64,000 bases of DNA from the NCBI GenBank assembly GCA_937974275.1, contig CALJIF010000055.1, positions 1 through 64,000 of the forward strand, read 5' to 3'. A program made the translations under genes and the position numbers. The DNA comes from an uncultured Flavobacteriales bacterium. GTDB lineage: Bacteria; Bacteroidota; Bacteroidia; Palsa-965. Below, one piece after another: positions 54,040-62,000 of this stretch (positions within the stretch are counted from its first letter, which is position 1; each line of letters opens with the position of its first letter). The notes beneath the pieces are model-generated. The model did no database searches, was not told where the DNA came from, and worked only from the letters and a program-made list of their open reading frames with translations.

Positions 54040-56232
54040 CTATTTTACAAGCTTCAGAACATCACGATTAACTTGAACAGGATATTTCGCTTTTAACGAT
54101 TCAACCCACTCACGCTCCAAACGATTTTGATAATCTGTTGTGATGACACCACGAGCTTCCTGAAGCGTTTTCGGCTTAGGCTGCTGAACTTCGTACGTAT
54201 GCACAAATGTTACTCGATTATCTTTCATTTGATCCGCTGATGTGCCTGCCTTCCAGTTGCCGTCAACAGCAGCATTTTCGCCCTTTGTCCACAACTTACG
54301 TTCAGCTTGTACATTTAACTGAGAGTCTTTATTTACCTCAGCCAAAATCTCCTTTTCAGTTTTGCCTTTGCTGATCATCTTGCGAACCATTTTCGCAGTC
54401 TTGGCATCTTTACAAGAATACACAACAGCATCGGCACGCTCCGGCCACAAATAATTGTTCTTATTCCCTTCATAGAAAGTCCGAAGTCCTACCGTATCTT
54501 TTACTGCTTTCGACCACACACGCTGATCCATTAAGTCGAACAACAAAATTCCATCACGATATTCCTGCATCAGATATCCGAATTCTGCATACTTCTTTTC
54601 CAATTTGCTATCCTCCAAAGTAATGCACATCTCGTTAACGTATGCCGTGTATGAATCATCCACCAGTTTCTTAAGCTCTGTTTTGGCACGACGCACCTGC
54701 TGAGATTCCATCCACACCGCAAAGTCCATCTGCGTGTAGTTTTTACCACCCAGCGTAAACAACACTTTGTTCATTCCCTTCGCTTTTTCAGCAGCAACCC
54801 ACTTGCCCATAAAAATTGTGCTGTCCACAACTTTGTACATCTCAGCTTTTACTTTAGGGTATTCTACAAAAGCATTTTCCTTTTTCACTGCTTCTATCAA
54901 TGCTGTTTTGCCTTGCTGTCCGCGTTGATCACGATTACAACGTGCTTTAATATCATTCTTGGATTGTTCGAAAGTGGGCACCATTCTGCGATCCAATCGC
55001 TTCACGATGTGCCATCCCCAATCCGTTTTAACCGGCTCGGAATAATCACCGTTGTTTTGTAAACCAAAAGCTGCCTTTTCAAATGGAGCAGGCATTTTGT
55101 ACAAACCAAACCATGGCATTTCACCTCCTTTTGCAGCTGATGGTTTGTCATCGGAAAACTGACGCGCCAATGTTGCGAAGTCTTCTCCTGCCTTAACCTT
55201 ACCGTAAATTTCATCAATCTTATTTTTTGCATTGATGGAATCCTGAGTTGCCATTCCCATTGGAGCTTTAACCATGATGTGCGCCACCAAAACTTCTCCT
55301 TGCGCAGGACGACGATCATGTACATACACCAAGTGATATCCGTAACGCGTGCGTGCAGGACCGCCGATTTTACCGACCGGAGTATTATAGCACAACGTTT
55401 CGAACTGATACACCATAGAGAAAGCTGTAAAATATCCTAAATCACCACGATTCTGACGTGCAGACTCATCTTCAGACGCCATAAATGCCACATCATCAAA
55501 CGGCGCAGGTTTGCCACGATACTTGCGCTCCAATTGTTTCAACGGATTCACCAAATTATACACGCGCAAAGTATCAGAAGGCGAAGATTCTTTTGAGATT
55601 TTATATTTCGCCTTAAGCTTTGCTTCATAGTCGGCAATTTGCTTGGATACCGGCTTTCCTGCCAGCAAACCTTGAATGATATTGATTTTAGTGTAGGCGA
55701 TATCCGTGTCTTTCGGAAGCGAATTTTCATCCAAACGAATCAGGATATGACTCGCACGAATATCTTCTTTCATACGATTGTATGCCTCGAGATATAAACT
55801 GTCATTCACCTTCTTGTCTGTCAAATATGGTTGCGCCACCTGACGGCGATAGCCAGCCAATTCATTCTTAAAAGCTGCAGAAGTATCCATTTTCAGATCC
55901 TGAGCCTCTTTCACTTTCATCTTAAACGTCGTGAAGAGATCGAGATAGTTATTTAAAGCAGTAGTATCACCTGCCTGATCCTTGTTATTCTTTTTGTACA
56001 CGTACATGAACTCACCCAAAGTAACCTTGGTGTCTCCAATAGTCATTAAGACCAAATTGGCCGTATCAACTCCGGCAACTTTAGGTTGCGGGCTTCCGGG
56101 AGCCGGCATCTGTTTCTGAGGAGCAGCCTTTTGCGAAGTAGTTTGTGTGGGTCTGGAGGTGTCTTTCTGCTGAGCAAATCCGTAAGTGCACCCAACAGCG
56201 GCAACAACAAGAGCTAAAATCGACTTTTTCAT
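54040..56232 (-). CDS. PpiD/SurA-like periplasmic peptidyl-prolyl isomerase
   Basis: 730 residues from the ATG at 56232 (MKKSILALVV). Signal peptide about 1-20, then a Thr/Pro/Gln-rich linker. A long helical chaperone domain with FTTFKMKVKEAQDL follows. Two parvulin modules: RASHILIRLDE...RYGYHLVYVHDRR and VAHIMVKAP...DWGWHIVKRLDRR. The C-terminus is a second helical region. It is the first gene of the PPIase operon; a -7 box TACTTTTG with a TTG 20 nt further upstream is present. Outer-membrane protein folding is the expected role. Confidence 0.92.
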   Translation of the reverse strand: MKKSILALVVAAVGCTYGFAQQKDTSRPTQTTSQKAAPQKQMPAPGSPQPKVAGVDTANLVLMTIGDTKVTLGEFMYVYKKNNKDQAGDTTALNNYLDLFTTFKMKVKEAQDLKMDTSAAFKNELAGYRRQVAQPYLTDKKVNDSLYLEAYNRMKEDIRASHILIRLDENSLPKDTDIAYTKINIIQGLLAGKPVSKQIADYEAKLKAKYKISKESSPSDTLRVYNLVNPLKQLERKYRGKPAPFDDVAFMASEDESARQNRGDLGYFTAFSMVYQFETLCYNTPVGKIGGPARTRYGYHLVYVHDRRPAQGEVLVAHIMVKAPMGMATQDSINAKNKIDEIYGKVKAGEDFATLARQFSDDKPSAAKGGEMPWFGLYKMPAPFEKAAFGLQNNGDYSEPVKTDWGWHIVKRLDRRMVPTFEQSKNDIKARCNRDQRGQQGKTALIEAVKKENAFVEYPKVKAEMYKVVDSTIFMGKWVAAEKAKGMNKVLFTLGGKNYTQMDFAVWMESQQVRRAKTELKKLVDDSYTAYVNEMCITLEDSKLEKKYAEFGYLMQEYRDGILLFDLMDQRVWSKAVKDTVGLRTFYEGNKNNYLWPERADAVVYSCKDAKTAKMVRKMISKGKTEKEILAEVNKDSQLNVQAERKLWTKGENAAVDGNWKAGTSADQMKDNRVTFVHTYEVQQPKPKTLQEARGVITTDYQNRLEREWVESLKAKYPVQVNRDVLKLVK

Positions 56233-56261
56233 AAATATGTACTGAGATTTTTTGAGAAGAG

Positions 56262-56269
56262 CAAAAGTA
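56262..56269 (-). promoter_or_regulatory. -7 box TACTTTTG of the PPIase/MoxR operon
   Basis: Exact TAnnTTTG on the minus strand, 29 nt before the ATG. A TTG lies at 56292-56290 on the minus strand with a 20-nt spacer, the only convincing -33 partner found in this window. Confidence 0.6.
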
Positions 56270-56323
56270 CTGATTATGAGAGAAACAGCCAACCATTAAA
56301 GTGGGCTAATCCAAACGAATTTA

Positions 56324-56331
56324 TACCTTTG
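56324..56331 (+). promoter_or_regulatory. -7 box TACCTTTG of cassette copy 2
   Basis: Exact TAnnTTTG, 30 nt before the lipoprotein ATG at 56362. The divergent PPIase operon has its own -7 box at 56262-56269, 54 bp away. Confidence 0.55.
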
Positions 56332-56361
56332 CGCCGTTCTTAGATAAACCCTTATACCACT

Positions 56362-57222
56362 ATGAGATTTACGACATTAACCTTAGCAGCAGCTTTTGCC
56401 TTTGCGGCATGTAGTAACGACAAGCCGGAAAACAATGATACCGATACACTCAAAGGCGATTCGACCGGTGTAACCGTGGAAGTAGACAACGAAGGAAGCA
56501 AGACCACGTTGCCATCTCCTTTGCGCGTTGCCATGATGTTTCAGCGCAGCGGACTGAAATTTATTCCGGGCATCACCTTCGGATCTGACAAGGCGATTAA
56601 CTTCTCAACGAAATTTCAGAAAGCCCGCATTATGGGTGTGTACAGTTCGGATTTAGCTTACACGGTCCTTAATAAGCAGTCGAATGAGTCGCAGAAGCTT
56701 TTGAAAACTATCCGCGAAGTTGCAGGACAAATAGATTTGGGAAAAGTATTTGACCAAACCAACTTGTATGACCGTTTCAACGCGAATTTGGACAATACCG
56801 ACTCGTTGGGAGGAATTATCGGCGATATTCAATATCAAACCGATTTACAGTTGCAAGCAGGTGGGCAAACAGAGATGTATGGCATCATTTTTTCAGGAGC
56901 TTGGGTGGAAGCCATGTATATCGGAGCTCAGGTGTATAAAAAAGAAGGCAATGACAACGTGGTACTGGCATTGTTAGAGCAAATGGCGGTTCTGAAGAGC
57001 ATTTTGGAAGAATTGAATTCATACAATACACAAGACGCGGATTTAAAAGCATGGATTGCTGAATTATCGGCTCTTCAAACTATAGTGGATGCAATGCCTT
57101 CTATCAAGAAGTTGAATGAAAATCCGGATTTGGAATTTAAAGATGTGAAGCCTACTTCAGAAGAGATGGCTCCTGTGATTCAGAAAATTGAAGAATTACG
57201 AGCAGCAATTGTGAAAGGATAA
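56362..57222 (+). CDS. Lipoprotein of cassette (copy 2), unknown function
   Basis: 286 residues. Lipobox with Cys17 (AFAAC) and a short linker, then mostly helices. It is paralogous to 1488-2369: LPSPLRVA, MGVYSSDLAY, DRFNAN and IIFSGAWVEAMY align with VPSPMQIA, LGVYGADLGY, DRFNAN and LILTGGWIESIY. Identity elsewhere is low, so the duplication is old. It is divergent from the PPIase operon and followed after 18 nt by the small exported partner. Function unknown; the repeated pairing points to a protein complex or a lipoprotein-cargo pair. Confidence 0.87.
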   Translation: MRFTTLTLAAAFAFAACSNDKPENNDTDTLKGDSTGVTVEVDNEGSKTTLPSPLRVAMMFQRSGLKFIPGITFGSDKAINFSTKFQKARIMGVYSSDLAYTVLNKQSNESQKLLKTIREVAGQIDLGKVFDQTNLYDRFNANLDNTDSLGGIIGDIQYQTDLQLQAGGQTEMYGIIFSGAWVEAMYIGAQVYKKEGNDNVVLALLEQMAVLKSILEELNSYNTQDADLKAWIAELSALQTIVDAMPSIKKLNENPDLEFKDVKPTSEEMAPVIQKIEELRAAIVKG

Positions 57223-57240
57223 TTAAAAAACTAAAGCCCT

Positions 57241-57708
57241 ATGAAAAGATTTGCATTTATCCTGATTCCATGTGCCGTTGTAGTAATGGCCTTGACTACT
57301 GCAGCCGTTCAGCAAGCTGAAATTTGCGATACCAAAGCACTTAAAGAAGCTGCAAAAAACAAACTGAGCCCTTATAACTACGATAGCGGAAAAGTAACCA
57401 AGCTGACTTACAAGAATAAGCCACAGTTAAAAGAGATTGAAGTTCCGGTCTTCATCGGAGAAAAATATCGTATGGTATTTAACATGAGTGGAATTACGCG
57501 TGGGGTTGTGGTGACTGTCTTTAACAAAGACAAGGAAGCTAAAAATCGCAAAGCGTTATGGTCATCTAAAGACGCGAAAGCTGAAGGTGGATTATACAGC
57601 TTCGAACCGGAAGGCGGCAAGTTCAAATTTTATGTGGACTACGAAATTCCGGCGGTACAAGACTCTGCTAAAGCTGAATGTGCAGTTTTCATGCTGGGAT
57701 ACAAGTAA
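57241..57708 (+). CDS. Small exported protein, cassette partner (copy 2)
   Basis: 155 residues. Signal peptide about 1-26 (ends VQQA). The mature domain begins EICDTK and ends AECAVFMLGYK, so it keeps the same terminal Cys pair as the protein at 1027-1470 (CDS...GCAV.LIGFK). The middle has a YRMVF..SGITRG core in place of YRISAATGLTEG and is Lys-rich. No named family recognised. It is followed 19 nt later by a UUCG-loop terminator. Likely periplasmic or surface. Confidence 0.83.
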   Translation: MKRFAFILIPCAVVVMALTTAAVQQAEICDTKALKEAAKNKLSPYNYDSGKVTKLTYKNKPQLKEIEVPVFIGEKYRMVFNMSGITRGVVVTVFNKDKEAKNRKALWSSKDAKAEGGLYSFEPEGGKFKFYVDYEIPAVQDSAKAECAVFMLGYK

Positions 57709-57727
57709 CCCATTTTGCGAATGTTTT

Positions 57728-57755
57728 AAAGGCTTGCTTCGGCAGGCCTTTTTTA
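57728..57755 (+). terminator. Terminator of cassette copy 2 with UUCG loop
   Basis: AAAGGCTTGC pairs with GCAGGCCTTT (one G-U) around a TTCG tetraloop, followed by T residues. Confidence 0.85.
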
Positions 57756-57765
57756 TGCTCTATTG

Positions 57766-57966
57766 TTAATAAGTGAAGAAGCTCGTACAAGAGTCGGCTA
57801 TTAACAATTTCAACTCGACATTTGCGCCACGATATTTCGCAACCATCAAGGACTGCAGCGCTAATTCGCTCCGGTTATCAACAGGCACAGAACCACTTTT
57901 CGTAACAACATTTAACAAAAGGGTGTAGATAACTACGAAACCACCTCCTGAAGTGCTGTGATGCAT
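57766..57966 (-). CDS. Possible small protein, 66 residues (low confidence)
   Basis: An open frame on the minus strand in an otherwise gene-free stretch of about 300 bp. It reads MHHSTSGGGFVVIYTLLL... and then VDNRSELALQSLMVAKYRGANVEL, with codon use like its neighbours. A TAGATTTA sequence (one mismatch to the -7 box) lies directly before the ATG. No signal, no known domain and no homolog I can name. It could be chance. Confidence 0.3.
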   Translation of the reverse strand: MHHSTSGGGFVVIYTLLLNVVTKSGSVPVDNRSELALQSLMVAKYRGANVELKLLIADSCTSFFTY

Positions 57967-57971
57967 AAATC

Positions 57972-57979
57972 TATTTTTG
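57972..57979 (+). promoter_or_regulatory. -7 box TATTTTTG before the gene at 58008
   Basis: Exact TAnnTTTG, 28 nt before the ATG at 58008. Confidence 0.45.
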
Positions 57980-58007
57980 ATCGCATCAACCTACCAACAG
58001 AAGCATT

Positions 58008-58328
58008 ATGCTATACGGAGCACTCGAAATGTCAACAGGAGTTAAGATTATCGCAGTTAATGGCGAACGTGTCATTAACGGTAATCATGGCTATCACGAT
58101 GCCGAAATTGAAAAGTGGGTCCAATTTAAATTTACCGAGGTTTCCGAACCTTTGGCTCAGGTGTGGACAGGTATTCCATTCCAATTTATTTCTCGCCTGG
58201 AAGAATTAAACGAGGGGCGTCCGGTGCGAAATTACGCGCTGAGACAACTTGCCGAAACCATTCTGGAACATAATCCGGAATTTGATCCTGCTACCGACTA
58301 TCTCTACATCTGTGGAGATCCCGAATAA
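58008..58328 (+). CDS. Small conserved-looking protein of unknown function
   Basis: 106 residues from 58008, or 99 if the Met at 58029 (MSTGVKII) is the start. No signal or membrane segment. VKIIAVNGERVINGNHGYHD at the start, LYICGDPE at the end, and a central helix EELNEGRPVRNYALRQLAETILEHNPEF. It may be a small cytoplasmic alpha/beta protein. A bidirectional terminator follows. Confidence 0.7.
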   Translation: MLYGALEMSTGVKIIAVNGERVINGNHGYHDAEIEKWVQFKFTEVSEPLAQVWTGIPFQFISRLEELNEGRPVRNYALRQLAETILEHNPEFDPATDYLYICGDPE

Positions 58329-58355
58329 GAATGTGTTGATTTAGTTGTTTGTTTC

Positions 58356-58384
58356 AAAAGACCCTGACTGAACGGGGTCTTTTA
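58356..58384. terminator. Bidirectional terminator between 58008-58328 and 58382-59089
   Basis: AAAAGACCC pairs with GGGTCTTTT around TGACTGAACG. A second T run follows on the plus side and an A-rich flank serves the minus-strand gene. Confidence 0.8.
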
Positions 58385-59089
58385 TTTTTGGTGCTTGGAT
58401 TCACCACCCATCAATGCATACTGAATCAGGTTGGCACCCATACGTAACGCTTTCAGTCGTGCATCGGGCGAATCATTATGAACTTCAGGACTTTCCCATC
58501 CATCGCCCAAATCACATTCGAAATCGTAAAAACAAACTAAACGTCCTTGCCACACCAGTCCAAATCCTTGAGGTGGTTTTTTGTCGTGCTCGTGTACTTT
58601 CGGTAAACCATTCGGGAAGTCGTATTTCTGGTGATATATTTTGTGTGAGAATGGCAGTTCAATAAAATCCAGCTCGGGAAATACCTTCTTCATTTGCGGA
58701 CGGATAAATTTATCCATGCCGTAGTTATCACTGATGTGAAGAAATCCTCCACCAATTAAATAATTGCGCAGGTTGGTAGCTTCCTGATTACTTAAAATAA
58801 TATTACCGTGTCCGGTTAAATGAATAAACGGATAGTTAAATAATTCGCTACTGCCAACTTCGACTATAGCCTGCTCCGGATTGATTTTTGTTCCTAAATT
58901 TTCATTACAAAACTTAATCAAGTTGGGGAGTGATGTTTCGAGATTGGAATACCAGTCGCCACCACCGTTGTATTTAACCAGTCCCAGTTGACAGCTGTAT
59001 GGCGGAGCAGGAGAGCGAAATCCGACCAATAGCAGTCCCACTAACAAGATGGTGATGGCATGTAGCTTATGTTTTGTTGGAATAATCAT
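58382..59089 (-). CDS. DUF4159 domain exported protein
   Basis: 235 residues. Hydrophobic N-terminus (about 11-23, no lipobox), then the DUF4159 pattern: LGLVKYNGGGDWYSNLETSLPNLIKF, then NYPFIHLTGHGNIILS and the GGGFLHISDNYGMDKFIRPQMKKVFP segment. DUF4159 proteins are common in Bacteroidota and Planctomycetes, often exported; the fold looks glutamine-amidotransferase-like, function unknown. Its ATG directly follows the TAA of the upstream giant sensor gene, so the two are one operon. Confidence 0.9.
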   Translation of the reverse strand: MIIPTKHKLHAITILLVGLLLVGFRSPAPPYSCQLGLVKYNGGGDWYSNLETSLPNLIKFCNENLGTKINPEQAIVEVGSSELFNYPFIHLTGHGNIILSNQEATNLRNYLIGGGFLHISDNYGMDKFIRPQMKKVFPELDFIELPFSHKIYHQKYDFPNGLPKVHEHDKKPPQGFGLVWQGRLVCFYDFECDLGDGWESPEVHNDSPDARLKALRMGANLIQYALMGGESKHQK

Positions 59090-62000
59090 TTAAGAAATTT
59101 TTATACCAATTATACAAATATCGTCGGTTTGAGGTGCATTCTTTTGCCATTCACGCAATCGACGTAACAGTTCCTCTTTCTGCTCAGCCAAAGGCAAATG
59201 ATGAATATCCAGCAAAATTTCCCGGAAAACACGCTGAGACATTTTTCGATCGGAATCTCCACCAAATTGATCCGCGTAACCATCGGAGAACATATACAAC
59301 ACATCACCGCTCTGCAAATCACTTTCCTGATTGGTAAACGGACGGAATTTATTATCGAAATAGCTTCCGATAGAGAATCGGTTTCCTTTGGATTGTATCA
59401 GCATTCCGTCCCGAACTACGTACAACGGATTGATAGCACCCGCAAATTGAACAACGTTTGCCCCATCCTCGAAAACGCATAAGGCTACGTCCATTCCGTC
59501 GCGCAATTCACCTGCTCCTTTGTACTGATTTAACGTATGTTGAATGCCAATATTTAAATAATCCAAAATTGCCGCAGGTCGAATTAAACCACGTTCATGA
59601 ATGGCCTGATTTAATAAGTTGTGCCCCATCAAACTCAATAAAGAACCCGGCACTCCATGTCCTGTTGAATCGACAACAGCGAGATAAGTGTATTTATCAC
59701 GACGTTCCACCCAGTAAAAATCACCACTCAATACATCTTTAGGTTGGTATAATACAAAGATGTCGCCAAAGCGTTCCTGAAGATATTCTTCCGGTGGTAG
59801 AATTGCATTTTGAATTCTACGTGCGTATAAAATTGAAGATTGAATATCTTCATTCTTCTGTTCAATGATGTTCAGATAGTTGATTTGCGCCACAGCAGCA
59901 GCCATTGCATCAGCTACTTCTCGAACCATATCTACCATTTCATCGGTAATTCCATTAACAATGCCGCTACCGAAATTAATCGAACCTAACAACTTATTCT
60001 GGGAGAACAACGGCATAACCAGATATGAGTTAATACCGACTGAAATATTCTCTTCATCGGACATTGACTTAACAGCTTTACCGGTTAAATTACCTTCAAT
60101 AACGTAGTTGTTTTTTAACAAAGCGGGTAAGCTCCCAAATGCATCATACGGTACTTCATGCGTTGAACTATTGTATTGTGCATCCTTCAATACAAATTGT
60201 ATACGAATGGTTTTTGTGTTTTCATCAAGTAAAGCCAACGAAGCTCTTTTTAAATCCGGCAAACGTTGCACTAATGCCCCCAGCACATTGGTAGCAATTT
60301 CCTGAATGGTGTGCGAATGCAATAATTGTTGCTTCGCCATATTCAGGGTTTCCAATCGCACAGAATATGCGTTCAACTGCATTTGGAATCGTTTCTTTTC
60401 CGTGGTGTCCGTAAATATTTCAATCTGTTTTAAAATACCGCCTCGCTCATCAACGATAGGTGTGTTACTTACGTCAATCCAAATTTCGTGACCGTCTTTA
60501 TGATAAACTAAAAACTCTTCATGGAAACCTTCAGCACTACTCGATAAGTTACGCACCTTACGAATCGCATCTCTATCCGTGCGTTCACCTGCCATAACAT
60601 CGCCGGGAAGTCGACCTTTTACTTCCTGTAATTCGAATCCGGTGATTCGCGTAAATCCTTCGTTGACCCATTCAATTAGTCCATCGGGGTCGCATATCAA
60701 AACGCCATTAATAGTTTCTGAAGCAACAAGCGATAACTTCTCTAACTCGGCTTCATAATTCTTTTTCTCGGTAATATCTCGCGCAATTGCTTGAAACCCT
60801 GAAATACCGCCGGGTTTTGAATCATCCAATAAAAGGCGCACTGTTTGTCCTATCCAAATCTTCTGCCCTTCTGCCCCAATCATGACAAACTCCAAGTACG
60901 TATTCACCTGTTTACGTTCAAACTGCTTCTGGTAATGTCCGATTACTTCCTTCTTCCAATCGGGATGAATAATTTCAGAAAAATGTATCCCGATTAAATC
61001 CTTCATTTTGTAACCGGAAATCTTTGTTGCCACCTCATTCAAAAAAGTAAAACGTCCTTTATAATCAGTGGTATAAATGATATCAGTTGCCGCTTCAACA
61101 ATGTGTTGGTAACGCGCTTCTATTTCATAACGATCCGTAACATCCTGGCCAATACCAACTTTAATACCTTCAATAATTTCTGTATCCACCCACTGAATGT
61201 ATTTTTTAGTTCCATCTCTGGCGGTAATAGTAGCGACGTAGGTTGGAGATGTTGTAGTTGTTTGTAATATTTTATCCAACATCCGCTTGTTCTCTTCATC
61301 GTCTTTAGTGCGAATTTTCCACCAACCATCTCCCAATAATTCATCTTCACGATAACCCAATATCTTTCGAAAACTGCGACTGGCAAAAATGATCTTCCCC
61401 GCTTTGTCAGCTGCGATAATCAAACTTTGAGAATTGTTTATGGTACTGTCCGCAAAAATCAAACGGTTGAACATGTTCGATCGAGTGCTGACACTTAAAA
61501 ACGCAATTACCAGATCAACTAATACCCCCAGCAACAACAAATACTTGTTATAAGCAGTATTGGATGTGGCTAATATCATGAGCGCAAACGTCAACAACAA
61601 TACAAGTGCAGAAAAAACAACTGCAGATTTATTGTTGTCCAAAATAAATCCGGCTCCGCTTAAGACAACCATCAGCGTAATCACAAATACCGGATCAAGA
61701 TTATTGATATGACATAAATAAAACGTGTGCAATACAATTGCTCCATAGCCCAAATGCGCTATGATTCGGACGATTTTATTCAACGATGAATTTGAGTAGG
61801 ACAGAACACCGATTACAATCATGACTGCTCCAATCGAAATTTGAATTGGGTGTTGATAGTCAATGTGATCAGCAAAAATGGAACAGATCAAACCTGATAG
61901 CGGATAAACAGCTCCTCCCAGCATCAGCATTACACGCCCTACAGTTCTTTGATAATTGTAATAGGTAATGTGCTCGCGGATAAAATCGGCACGCATACGC

